A stretch of 52,403 nucleotides of DNA. Source: Rhodoluna sp. GTDB lineage: Bacteria > Actinomycetota > Actinomycetes > Actinomycetales > Microbacteriaceae. The translations under genes and the position numbers were made by a program. The notes beneath the pieces are model-generated. The model did no database searches. It saw only the letters and a list, made by a program, of their open reading frames with translations, and was not told the origin of the DNA. Below are positions 38,829 to 48,266 of the stretch, in pieces. Numbering within the stretch: the stretch's first letter is position 1; every line of letters begins with the position of its first letter. The stretch is from the NCBI GenBank assembly GCA_030832605.1, contig JAURIU010000004.1, positions 1 to 52,403 of the forward strand, given 5' to 3'.

Positions 38829-38844
38829 GATCTTTAGTCAGTTA

Positions 38845-40164
38845 TTACTTGGTGGTAACGCGCTTGACCACAGAGGTTGCGCCCACGGTCACAGACACTC
38901 GGTAAGTGCCGCTCTCTGGAACGCTGATCTTGTAGGTCTTGGTAGCTGCCACAGGAACCACGTAGGTTGCCTTGCGAACACCAACAACGCTAATGACAAG
39001 AGTCTTGCCCTTTGCGTTGGCCACGGTCACAGCGATTACCTTCTTCGAAGGGCTGGTGATCTTGGCGGTTGGAGCTAGCTTCGGGGTAACAGCGCCGTTG
39101 AAGGCGATGTCGTCGAAGTAGTAGTCACCCGTGACACGAGCGCCATCAACACCACAAGAGAAGCCAGGGAAAACAGACGCGCGGTTGTAAACATTTGCGG
39201 CGTTGTAATTCGAAAGGTTCCAGCTCAAACGGTTCCAGCCAGCGGCTGAAGCGATTGCATCGGTCTCAACAAGAATTGTGTTGTCGAGTGAGCTCTCTAG
39301 CTTTAGGCGAACACGAGCACCAGCTGCTGGAACGTGAACGTTAGCAGTGACGGTTGTGTGACCAGCCGAGAGCAGAGTCACCGTGGTGGCTTGGTCTTGA
39401 ATGGTGGTTCCACCCCAGCACTCGCTGCCAGAGGTTACCTTCAGTGCGTCTCCGGCAGATGCGCCAGCAGGTGCAGCGACAATCTCGCTTGCAGTGCCAC
39501 CAAAGTTGGTGAGTGCATTTGCAGAAGCGAAGTCAATCAAGGTCGACGGTGCGGTTACAGGAACAACTACGTCTGGAGTTTCGGCTCCTGGGAACGAGGC
39601 GTTGTCAAGGTAAACGACGTTGCCATCGCGACCGGCCTCGAAGAATAGAGGGAAGAAAGAGGCGGTAGTACAGCCGGTTACGGCACCATTCTCAAAGTGC
39701 AGGGTTTCCCAGCCTGTTCCGCCGTGGCGAACCTTGATTTCTGTCGCGGTGCAGCCACCTTCCATCTTAAGCATCATGTCGCCGGCAACAGTCGAGTAGA
39801 CGTCGATGTTGGCATATGGGAAGACGCCCGAGAACAAGGTGCCGTCTTGAGTTGCGGTGGAAGTGGTCTTTAGGAAGGTAGTTCCTGACCATGGCATTGC
39901 ACCAGCAGGGATCTCAAGCTTGGCGCCCTTGCCAGAACGGCCACCAGGCAGTGAAGACTCAAGGCTAGAGCTGTTGCCTTCGAAGTCGGCAACGTACTCG
40001 CCGGCGTTACCTAGGACGAACCCGCTGGTGTCGTTGTCTTCAAAGGTGATGGTGAGTGGTGCCGAGGCTGCGTTTGCAGCACTGGCGGTGATGCCGACAA
40101 GGCCGGCGCTCAAAAGGGCGGTGGCTGAGGTCAGCGCCGCTAACTTCTTGAGAACTAGATTCAT
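38845..40164 (-). CDS. Secreted protein with two tandem carbohydrate-binding-like (jelly-roll) modules
   Basis: Start trimmed to MNLVLKKLAALTSATALLSAGLVGITASAANAA (SD GGAAGGAA); two similar beta-modules, each ending ...YLDNASFPG / YYFDDIAFNG. Confidence 0.65.
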   Translation of the reverse strand: MNLVLKKLAALTSATALLSAGLVGITASAANAASAPLTITFEDNDTSGFVLGNAGEYVADFEGNSSSLESSLPGGRSGKGAKLEIPAGAMPWSGTTFLKTTSTATQDGTLFSGVFPYANIDVYSTVAGDMMLKMEGGCTATEIKVRHGGTGWETLHFENGAVTGCTTASFFPLFFEAGRDGNVVYLDNASFPGAETPDVVVPVTAPSTLIDFASANALTNFGGTASEIVAAPAGASAGDALKVTSGSECWGGTTIQDQATTVTLLSAGHTTVTANVHVPAAGARVRLKLESSLDNTILVETDAIASAAGWNRLSWNLSNYNAANVYNRASVFPGFSCGVDGARVTGDYYFDDIAFNGAVTPKLAPTAKITSPSKKVIAVTVANAKGKTLVISVVGVRKATYVVPVAATKTYKISVPESGTYRVSVTVGATSVVKRVTTK

Positions 40165-40287
40165 TGCAGTTCCTTCCATAAGGGATTTTTGGAGTGAACT
40201 GTTCTTGAGGCAAGATGCGAAAACGCGAGGATGCTCAACAATAGCCACTCGGTCGTGCGCACACACTTCCTGCGTTCAAGTTACTCC

Positions 40288-40346
40288 TGAAAGCGGTTAC
40301 CTGAAAGCGGTTTCACTAACTTTTATCAAACTGTTACCAAGCGGTT
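40288..40346. promoter_or_regulatory. Cluster of LacI-family operator-like sites upstream of the CBM-like gene
   Basis: TGAAAGCGGTTACC (40288-40301) and TGAAAGCGGTTTCA (40302-40315) in tandem, plus a third AAGCGGTT core at 40339-40346. Confidence 0.65.
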
Positions 40347-40397
40347 ATAAAGCGCGATTCGGTGAAGACATTAGCAAGTAGCTTTAGCAAAGCCTAG

Positions 40398-42137
40398 TTA
40401 GCGCTTGACGACCTCGCCGTAGCCGTCCATCTTCCAGGCGCGCACGTAGTCGATGTGCATCTGAGCGGTGGTCCAGCCGTTCCAGGCCCCGCCAAAGTCG
40501 CCGGTGGCGTTGTTCACAATCAAGAAGAAGAAGTCGTTGAAAGGCCAGTTCTGCGTTCTGGCTTCACCCTTGGTAAGCGTGAAGAACAGGTTTCCGTCGA
40601 CATAAAACTCCATGCGATCTGGCTTCCAGGCGAATCCATATAGATGAAAGTCATCTGAATAGTTGGTTGAGCTCGCAGCCGAGCCGTAGTCGCCGTAGTC
40701 GTAGGTGTGAGCACCGACGTCCCATGGCGTGCCGTTGGTTGAGTAGTGCACCGCAGCCGAATTGCGCCACGGTTGGTGGCCACCCTGCTCGGCAATGTCG
40801 ATTTCACCGGATGCTGGCCAACCAACATCGGTGATGTTGTCGCCGATCATCCAGAATGCTGGCCAGTTCCGACCACCCTTGGGCATCTTGATGCGAGCTT
40901 CGATGTAACCGTATTTGAACGAAACTTTGCCCTGGGTGTCAAAGCGACCCGAGGTGAACTCGCAACCAGACCAAGCCAGACAAGTCGCTCCGGCCGGTAC
41001 CTGGCCCGTTTTTTTCGTGGTGATTACGGCGTTACCCGAGCTTGAGCCATCGAGTTTGATTGCCCCCGGGTAATACCACTGCGGTTCGTTGTTGTGACAA
41101 GTGCCACCGCCGTTTGCTCCGTCGTGGCCGCAGTAGCGTGATGTCCAAGTCTTAGAGTCGACCGACCCGCCGGCCGAACCCTTGAATTCTTCGGACCACA
41201 AAAGTTCACCCACGCGGTGACCCGAGACCACAGGTGCGACAGGACCAACTGGCCCTACACTCCAAATCGGCCAAAGTGTTACGTCACCCGCCGTGCGGTA
41301 AGACTGACCAGGCTGGCCGATGACGGTGCCGCCCTGCGACTTCGACCAACCCAAGAACGTCGATCCATCGCGAGCAAAAAGGTTTTGCGGCAAAACTCCG
41401 TTGGTCACGTTGAACTTGAGGATCGGCATGGTGCCGTCGCCCGGTGAGCTAAAGCTCATGTTGTATTCAACCAGCGACCACTTGGCGAAGAGCATCTGGT
41501 TTTTCTTTGCGATGAACTTCGCAGCGTTTGCGAAGGCGGCGTCGCCATCTGCGCTGGTCGCCCATCCGCTGAATTGGTAACCGACGCGGGTGAACTTGTT
41601 TTCAGCTAGCGTGACACCTTGGATGTTCGCCAACTGTGCCGGCATCACGCCGACGCCCGAGTTGGCATAGAAATCAATGCGGTAGTTCACCGGAATCCAA
41701 TGGGCGAACAACTTGAGGCTTGCCCGCGGCTTCACCAGCACAGCATCCGCGTATTTGGAAGTGCCCGTTGTCGAGGTGGCCCAACCGGCAAAGGCATAGT
41801 TGGTGCGCTTGAACGTGTTCTTTTTGAGTTTGGCTCCCACCGAACCAACCGTCTGCGGGGTCATGGTGCCAAAGCCGCCGTTGGCTGAGTATGTGATCTT
41901 GTAGGTAGGTGCCGCAACACCAGTGAGAACCTGAGGTTGCCCAACAGCCAGGCCTAGGGCTAAGGCGAGCACGGTCAGAAGTGCGCCAATTCGAACTCGC
42001 GCGGTTACCTGTGACTGCTGTGCAAAACGATTCAAGACAAAGCCCCTAATAGTCAGTAAGTGTTGCCCGACGCAGTTGCACAAAAGCGAGCGGTATAACT
42101 CAGAGGCTACCATCGAGGGGCTTACTAGGCTAGGCAT
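40398..42137 (-). CDS. Secreted glycoside hydrolase family 16 (endo-beta-glucanase/laminarinase-like) with InlB B-repeat-like modules
   Basis: GH16 catalytic motif WPASGEIDIAEQGG, GRNWPAFWMIG, FHLYGFAWKPDRMEFYVDG; N-terminal YKITYSANGGFGTMTPQT / YRIDFYANSGVGVMPAQ repeats. Start codon uncertain. Confidence 0.9.
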   Translation of the reverse strand: MPSLVSPSMVASELYRSLLCNCVGQHLLTIRGFVLNRFAQQSQVTARVRIGALLTVLALALGLAVGQPQVLTGVAAPTYKITYSANGGFGTMTPQTVGSVGAKLKKNTFKRTNYAFAGWATSTTGTSKYADAVLVKPRASLKLFAHWIPVNYRIDFYANSGVGVMPAQLANIQGVTLAENKFTRVGYQFSGWATSADGDAAFANAAKFIAKKNQMLFAKWSLVEYNMSFSSPGDGTMPILKFNVTNGVLPQNLFARDGSTFLGWSKSQGGTVIGQPGQSYRTAGDVTLWPIWSVGPVGPVAPVVSGHRVGELLWSEEFKGSAGGSVDSKTWTSRYCGHDGANGGGTCHNNEPQWYYPGAIKLDGSSSGNAVITTKKTGQVPAGATCLAWSGCEFTSGRFDTQGKVSFKYGYIEARIKMPKGGRNWPAFWMIGDNITDVGWPASGEIDIAEQGGHQPWRNSAAVHYSTNGTPWDVGAHTYDYGDYGSAASSTNYSDDFHLYGFAWKPDRMEFYVDGNLFFTLTKGEARTQNWPFNDFFFLIVNNATGDFGGAWNGWTTAQMHIDYVRAWKMDGYGEVVKR

Positions 42138-42176
42138 GAGGCCTCTAGCCCCACATAGCCGAAAGATGAGCCGCTC

Positions 42177-42928
42177 TTGATGATCCCCGAGCCCGAAACT
42201 GCAGATAGGCGCATGCGATTTCGCAACATGCAGTGGCTTGCCCCGGGCGACGAGGGGGCACGCTCTCGCAACACGCAGTTCATCTCAGCGAAGGACAACA
42301 TCGGCAATTACATGCCGGTCAAAGCCATTCAGAACATGCTCGGCGAAGAAACCGATGTGTGGGACATGCATCGACCTATCGACTGGGATTTCGTTAATTC
42401 GAACTACAAGGCGGCGGTGATTGGTGGAGCAGGCCTGCTGGCCAAGGTGTTTAACAAGTTTTGGGTCGACTGCGCTGCCAACTGCAAGATTTCGACGTGG
42501 TCGCCGAACCGAAAACCGTCACGCTGAGCGTTCATCCCGACTTGGTCAACGACGAAACTCATGACGCGATCGAAGCGCTTTGCGTGAGCAAAGGGTTCAC
42601 CGTGCTGAGAACCAAGAATGTGCAAACCCCCGAAGAGGGGCTCGAAGACATCATTCGCAACTACTACTGCCGAAGCGAACTAGTGGTTTCAACCAGGCTT
42701 CACGGGGCGATCACCGCTTACGGCCTCGGTATTCCTTACCTCGCCATGCCGGGTGATGAAAAACTTCGCGAATTCCATCGGCTCTTTGGCGGTGGCCAAC
42801 TGTTTAGCAACTTGGATGAGCTGGCTGAACTTTTGAACGCGGGGCACGCCGAGTTGGCGAGACCCGCCCTTGCTGATGTCCTCGAGTTCGGGGCCCGCGG
42901 TAGGGCCGCCATGGATGATTTGAGCTAA
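42177..42928 (+). pseudogene. Decayed polysaccharide pyruvyl transferase-like gene
   Basis: N-terminal GNYMPVKAIQNML...WDFVNSNYKAAVIGGAGLL and C-terminal STRLHGAITAYGLGIPYLAMPGDEKLREFHRLF lie in two frames (42177..42527 and 42461..42928); the combined length looks short for the family. Confidence 0.7.
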
Positions 42929-42975
42929 ATTTCTGAGCCCCAAGAACTCCACACGAAACTCTTTGATTTCGGGTA

Positions 42976-42989
42976 TGTAAACGCTTGCA
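42976..42989. promoter_or_regulatory. LacI-family operator-like palindrome upstream of sucrose phosphorylase
   Basis: TGTAAACGCTTGCA, an imperfect palindrome of the TGYAARCGYTTRCA type, about 70 nt before the ATG at 43058. Confidence 0.7.
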
Positions 42990-43057
42990 GTTTGTCGTAG
43001 ATTAGAGGGAACGAAAAAGAGCCCTAGCAGCACCACTATTGAATTCATTAGGAACCC

Positions 43058-44551
43058 ATGGCCGGCACAAGCATTTTGGTCTATGCAGAGCGCGTAGGCG
43101 GAAACCTCGGTGAGATCGAGAAACTTCTCGCCGGCCCGCTTGCCGACTTTGACGGTGTGCACGTGCTTCCGTTCTTTCACCCTTACGACGGTGACGACGC
43201 CGGCTTCGACCCAATCGACCACAAGATCGTCGACCCAAGACTTGGCCACTGGTCAGACTTCAAGCGCATTTCGCAAACCCACGAGCTAACCGCAGACCTG
43301 ATTGTGAATCACGCATCAGCGCTGTCGCCAGAGTTCATCGACTGGCAGGCGAAGGGCAAAGCATCCGAGTTTGACGGCATGTTCTTGACCTTCGATGTGG
43401 TGTTCCCTAACGGTGCGAGCGAAGACGAAATAACCTCGTTTTACCGCCCACGCCCTGGCATGCCATTCACCGCTTACGAAGTGAACGGTCGCCGACGCCT
43501 GGTCTGGACCACTTTCATGCCTTCGCAGGTCGACATCGACATCAACCACCCGGCCGGGCAGAAGTATCTAATCAACGTGCTCGAGGCGCTCAAGAGCGGT
43601 GGCGTCAAGGTCGTGCGACTAGACGCGGTCGGCTACGCGGTGAAGACCCCCGGCACCGACTCGTTCATGACCGCCGAGACACTGGCTTTCGTCGGTGAAA
43701 TCACCAAACTGATTCGCTCGTATGACATGCGCGTGCTGGTTGAGGTTCACGCCCACTACACGCAGCAGCTCGAGATTTCTCCGCTGGTCGACTTGATTTA
43801 TGACTTCCAGACCGCGCCGCTGCTGCTCCACTCGTTCTTCAAGGGCACCGTCGACAAGCTGGCCGACTGGTTTGCGATTCGCCCGAGCAACTGCCTCAAC
43901 GTGCTCGACACCCACGACGGCTACGGTGTTATCGATGGCGGCCCGATCAACGGCAAGCCTGGCCTAATTAGTCAGCAAGACATGGCCGACATCTTTGCTC
44001 AGGCCGAAATCAACACCGGCGGGCATTCAGGTCTGGCAAGCGTCGTGCCGCAGTGGTTCACACTGCCACACCAGATCAACGCAACCCTCCCCAGCATTCT
44101 GGCCAACGACACCGCATACGTTGCATCGCGCGCGGTGCAGTTCTTCTTGCCTGGCGAACCTCAGGTTTACTACGTCGGCCTGTTCAACGGAATGGATGAC
44201 CGCGAGCTCTTTGCCCGCACCGGCCAGGGTCGCGACACCAACCGGCACCACTACACCCCGGCCGAGATCGAGGCAGCGCTAGAGCAGCCGGTCACACAGG
44301 CGATCATCGCCCTGGCTCGACTTCGCAAGCACGGGGCGTTTGACGGTGACTTTTCTTATGCGGTTACCGGCGGCATGAGCATCCGCTTGATTTGGGCGAA
44401 AGGCGACGAGCAAATCAGCCTAGAGATTGACACCACAGTGGGCAACCCGAGCTTTGCAATCGAAGCAACCACGGATGCTGGGCTGGCGCGATTCGCGTCG
44501 GTCGAAGAGTTGGCAACCGCCCGCATCGAAACCGCAGCCCTGCCTAATTGA
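43058..44551 (+). CDS. Sucrose phosphorylase (GH13)
   Basis: GVHVLPFFHPYDGDDAGFDPIDHKIVDPRLGHWSDF; VKVVRLDAVGYAVKTPGT; EVHAHYTQQLEI; NVLDTHDGYGVIDG. Confidence 0.92.
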   Translation: MAGTSILVYAERVGGNLGEIEKLLAGPLADFDGVHVLPFFHPYDGDDAGFDPIDHKIVDPRLGHWSDFKRISQTHELTADLIVNHASALSPEFIDWQAKGKASEFDGMFLTFDVVFPNGASEDEITSFYRPRPGMPFTAYEVNGRRRLVWTTFMPSQVDIDINHPAGQKYLINVLEALKSGGVKVVRLDAVGYAVKTPGTDSFMTAETLAFVGEITKLIRSYDMRVLVEVHAHYTQQLEISPLVDLIYDFQTAPLLLHSFFKGTVDKLADWFAIRPSNCLNVLDTHDGYGVIDGGPINGKPGLISQQDMADIFAQAEINTGGHSGLASVVPQWFTLPHQINATLPSILANDTAYVASRAVQFFLPGEPQVYYVGLFNGMDDRELFARTGQGRDTNRHHYTPAEIEAALEQPVTQAIIALARLRKHGAFDGDFSYAVTGGMSIRLIWAKGDEQISLEIDTTVGNPSFAIEATTDAGLARFASVEELATARIETAALPN

Positions 44552-44568
44552 AAACCGATGCCGCTCGT

Positions 44569-46332
44569 TTAGTGGAGCGCTGAAGAAGGCACCCGTGCCT
44601 TCAGCATCGTGATGCCGCCCGTGTTGGTTAGTGACCAACGCGGAGCCAGGTCATCAAGCATTTTCGAACCGATGCCTTTTGTTCGCTTTTCAACTGGAGC
44701 GATGCCATCGTTTGAAATGGTCAGCTCGAAACGCTTAGCCACGATCTGAAGATCGATCTGAACCTTGGTTGCCTTGCCATGGCGATAGGCGTTTCCGACC
44801 GCCTCCTTGCAAATTTCAGAAATGCTCTGCTTCGCGAAGTCATCTTTATCGAGCAGGTCAACGGCTTCTTTCGATCCTGTGTAGGCGATTGCCACAACAC
44901 CTTGCCAAACCTCGAGAAGGTCATCCATGGCGCTTTTCAGATCAATCTCGGCGTTGAGTGGCTTTGAGAGCGACTGGGTAATGCGTTCCATGTCTTCTCG
45001 CACCTCGGCCACATCAAGTGGCGTGATGATGGGTCGCATGGTGAGTCGAGCGATTGCAGTGGTTAGGGCCGCCTGAACCTCGCCGTGCAGAACATAGCTC
45101 CAGCGTTTGTTGGCGACCCAGAAATCACGTTGGTAAATTTCCCACTCGGCTTGCAGCGCGGCATTATTCTCGGCTAGTTCGCGCTCAGCGACTTTTTGCG
45201 TCGCCGACAATGCCGTGACAAACGATGTGCCTATGTAGATCAATCCGAAACCCCAAGCCACAGGCACGAGGTAGGCAACTTTGAGTTGCGTGCTGTCCAC
45301 GTATTCGATTTGAAAAAGCCAGCTTGTCAGTATTCCGGCCGCCGGCAACAACAGAAACAGGCTCAACTTCACAAATTTGTTTGCCAGTGCCTTAACCTTG
45401 CCGGCCAACTTGACTAAGAGCAGAGCCGCAAACGTTATAAGAATAAATGGGTATCCCTGAATGAACTTCTCTGTACCGACCAGCAAGATGCTCCCGTTGA
45501 TGTACCCCGGCATGAAAGCGAAGAACACAACGAGGGGTCGAACATCGCGCCATAAATCGAGACGCTCAAAGAAGGCCACAGTTCGAACTTTTGTGGTTTC
45601 CTTTCCAAACCCATCGAAGTATTGAACTGAACGTCGGTCTTGCAACTGCGCGGCTAAGGGCCGCACCGTGTTCAGCAACGTGTGTTTCAGATAATCGACC
45701 TGTTCTTGAACCTTCATTTGCTTGCCAAGCAACTGCTCGAATTCGCGCAATCTAGGCAAGATTAATTCTTGGGCCTGGCTTCGCAAGGTCTGCTCATGTT
45801 TCTGCAGAGATTCCTGCCGCTGGTTTCGCAGTTCGATTAGTTGCGAGCGCTTTGACATCAAGGTCGACATGGTTTTGAGGTGGCGCAGCCGCTCACCAAA
45901 GACACTCACGTATATCAGGGCTATGTAGACCAGGCCAAAAGCGCCGCTACTTAGGTTCAGCAACCACCGTGGGTCAGACATGACTCCCAGCTGAAGTGCC
46001 AACACCACTTCAACAAAGTTCTTGAGCAAACCTGCCAACGCGAAAAGCACAAGGTTGAGCAGCGGTGCTAGTCGATGCTTAAATGCGCTCTTTGGCACCA
46101 GGATGCGAACCGCTAGCCCAATGGGAATGAACACCAGATGCGACAGCACACCAACAATCACCCAGTTGCCCTGGTAAACCTCAAAGGGTAAAAAGTTGAT
46201 GATGTAGTAGGCGACTATGTAGTTCGGAATTGTGTAGAGAAAAAAACGCCAACCCCAGATATTGCGTTCGCCTAGCTGGCTCCAAATTCGCTGTCGGCTG
46301 CCCGACCGTGTGCGAACTTGCTTTTCAGCCAT
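44569..46332 (-). CDS. Multi-TM sensor histidine kinase-like protein (atypical H-box)
   Basis: HATPase N-box ICKEAVGNAYRHGKATKVQI and G-box KGIGSKMLD; putative H-box WSYVLHGEVQAALTTAIARL; several TM segments; start trimmed to MAEKQVRTRSG. Confidence 0.8.
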   Translation of the reverse strand: MAEKQVRTRSGSRQRIWSQLGERNIWGWRFFLYTIPNYIVAYYIINFLPFEVYQGNWVIVGVLSHLVFIPIGLAVRILVPKSAFKHRLAPLLNLVLFALAGLLKNFVEVVLALQLGVMSDPRWLLNLSSGAFGLVYIALIYVSVFGERLRHLKTMSTLMSKRSQLIELRNQRQESLQKHEQTLRSQAQELILPRLREFEQLLGKQMKVQEQVDYLKHTLLNTVRPLAAQLQDRRSVQYFDGFGKETTKVRTVAFFERLDLWRDVRPLVVFFAFMPGYINGSILLVGTEKFIQGYPFILITFAALLLVKLAGKVKALANKFVKLSLFLLLPAAGILTSWLFQIEYVDSTQLKVAYLVPVAWGFGLIYIGTSFVTALSATQKVAERELAENNAALQAEWEIYQRDFWVANKRWSYVLHGEVQAALTTAIARLTMRPIITPLDVAEVREDMERITQSLSKPLNAEIDLKSAMDDLLEVWQGVVAIAYTGSKEAVDLLDKDDFAKQSISEICKEAVGNAYRHGKATKVQIDLQIVAKRFELTISNDGIAPVEKRTKGIGSKMLDDLAPRWSLTNTGGITMLKARVPSSALH

Positions 46333-46981
46333 CGGCCCGCGGTGTGCCGGCAACTTTGATGTATTCACGAATGAGGGTCGCTCGAGCTAAGCCTTCATCA
46401 ACCCCGCTCAATTTGAGAGCATCGATCGCTCTAGCCACCACGTTTCTGACTGCTCGCGGAGTGGTGCCGCGTCTGACAGCAATCTGCGAAGGGGTGAGCC
46501 CAGCAGCAAGGTACTTGACCACGTCTAACTGAGTGTTCGAAAGCTTGGTGAAAATGTGGTCTGGGGTTTTGAAGTGCTGCTGATCGATGCCGACCTTGCC
46601 CCTCAAGGCGGCATCTAGAGCCGTGACCAAATAGCTAGGCTCTGCCACTCTGCTCTTCACTAGATAGCCGGTGTTCTTTGAGACAACTTTCTTGTGCCGG
46701 TCAACCAATCTCGGTTCGGCGATGTGGGTAAGAAAGAAAACCGATAGCCCCGGATACAGGGACAGCAAGCTTTCGGCCAGGTCGAGGCCATTGGGACCGT
46801 CGCCTAGTTCGATATCGAGTAGAGCTAAGTCTGGATCGAAAAGCTTCGCCACACGCTTGGCCTCTACGGCTGATCCGGCGGACTGAACAAGAAAGCCTTC
46901 AGATTCGAGCAGGTTCGCTATGAGGTTGCGAAGTAGCGATTCGTCTTCAACGACGAGAATCTTTCGTTCAACTTTTTGCAA
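46325..46981 (-). CDS. NarL/LuxR-type response regulator
   Basis: Receiver ILVVEDESLLRNLIANLLESEGF, LALLDIELGDGPNGLDLAE; HTH LSNTQLDVVKYLAAGLTPSQIAVRRGTTPRAVRNVVARAIDAL. Confidence 0.85.
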   Translation of the reverse strand: MQKVERKILVVEDESLLRNLIANLLESEGFLVQSAGSAVEAKRVAKLFDPDLALLDIELGDGPNGLDLAESLLSLYPGLSVFFLTHIAEPRLVDRHKKVVSKNTGYLVKSRVAEPSYLVTALDAALRGKVGIDQQHFKTPDHIFTKLSNTQLDVVKYLAAGLTPSQIAVRRGTTPRAVRNVVARAIDALKLSGVDEGLARATLIREYIKVAGTPRADG

Positions 46982-47078
46982 GGCTGCCTCCTGCTCTCAC
47001 GGTACATTTTCTCTCGCCTGCGCGCTTAAAAAAATACCTATTTAGGAACACGAACACGACAGCCTGTAGTGTCGAAGC

Positions 47079-48266
47079 ATGCTCGATTTCAACGACGATG
47101 CCTTCATCGAGAACCCATACCCCGCCCTTGCCGAACTGCGCAAAATCGGCAAACCCGTTTGGCACGAGGGCGCTCAGATGTTCTTGGCGGCGACATATGC
47201 CGACGCCAATGCGGTTCTGCGCAACCGTTCACTCGGCCGCATTTTCAAGGCCCGTGAGCCAGATAGTGACTGGAATACCTTCAACTGGCTGCACAGCGAC
47301 AGCTTGCTCGACTCGGAGCCCCCGAAGCACACTCGCCTTCGCTCACTGTTGGTAAAAGCCTTCAATAAGAACAAGATCGATAGCCTTCGGCCAGATGTGG
47401 TTCGGTTGACCGAGTCGCTACTGCAGGGCATCCAAGCAAAAATCGAACGCGATGGTGAGTTCGACGTTATTGCCGACTTTGCCGAACCTCTGCCGGTAAA
47501 GGTGATTGCTGCGTTGCTCGGGTTCCCCGATGAAGACGAGCACCTGCTGAGGCCATGGTCGCAGGCGATCGTGAAAATGTATGAGCTCGACCCGAGCGAG
47601 CAAACCCAGGCCGAGGCGCAGCAGGCGAGCCAAGAGTTTGCCGACTATGTGCGCGTGCTCATGGAGGCGCGTAAGGTGTCACCCGGCACCGACCTGATCA
47701 GCGACCTGGCCGCCGTCGAAGAGGATGGTCAAAAGCTCAACGCGCAAGAGTTGATCGCAACCTGCGTTCTTCTGCTCAACGCCGGCCACGAGGCGAGCGT
47801 GAATGGTTTCGGCAATGGGCTGGTTGCAGCGATGCAGCGGCCCGACCAGTTGCAGATTCTGCGCGAGCGACCATTCGAGGTTGCCGCCACCGCCGTTGAT
47901 GAGTTTTTGAGATTCGACGCTCCCCTTCATTTGTTTGAGCGCACAGCGACGGCCGATGTCGAAATTGGTGGTGTGCTGGTTCGCGAGGGCAAAAAGATTG
48001 CCTCGCTGCTTGGTTCGGCCAACCGAGACGAGACGGTGTTTGCCAACCCAACCGAGATGGACATCACTCGCGACCCGAACGCGCACATCGGGTTCGGCGC
48101 GGGCATCCACTTTTGCATTGGGGCGCCGCTTGCTCGCATGGAGATGACCACCTCGTTGCCGGCGCTGTTCGAGCGGTACCCAACTCTCGAGTTGACTGCC
48201 GAGCCGGTTCGCCGACCGGGGTTTGTGCTTCGCGGGTATGAATCGGTGCGTTTGCGCGTTGGCTAA
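47079..48266 (+). CDS. Cytochrome P450
   Basis: I-helix LLNAGHEASVNGFGN; ExxR-containing segment; heme motif GFGAGIHFCIGAPLARMEM. Confidence 0.95.
   Translation: MLDFNDDAFIENPYPALAELRKIGKPVWHEGAQMFLAATYADANAVLRNRSLGRIFKAREPDSDWNTFNWLHSDSLLDSEPPKHTRLRSLLVKAFNKNKIDSLRPDVVRLTESLLQGIQAKIERDGEFDVIADFAEPLPVKVIAALLGFPDEDEHLLRPWSQAIVKMYELDPSEQTQAEAQQASQEFADYVRVLMEARKVSPGTDLISDLAAVEEDGQKLNAQELIATCVLLLNAGHEASVNGFGNGLVAAMQRPDQLQILRERPFEVAATAVDEFLRFDAPLHLFERTATADVEIGGVLVREGKKIASLLGSANRDETVFANPTEMDITRDPNAHIGFGAGIHFCIGAPLARMEMTTSLPALFERYPTLELTAEPVRRPGFVLRGYESVRLRVG

Noticed and set aside
40288-40346. AAGCGGTT repeats as a CRISPR or tandem repeat array
   Set aside because: Only three short cores with irregular spacing and no spacers; better explained as operator sites
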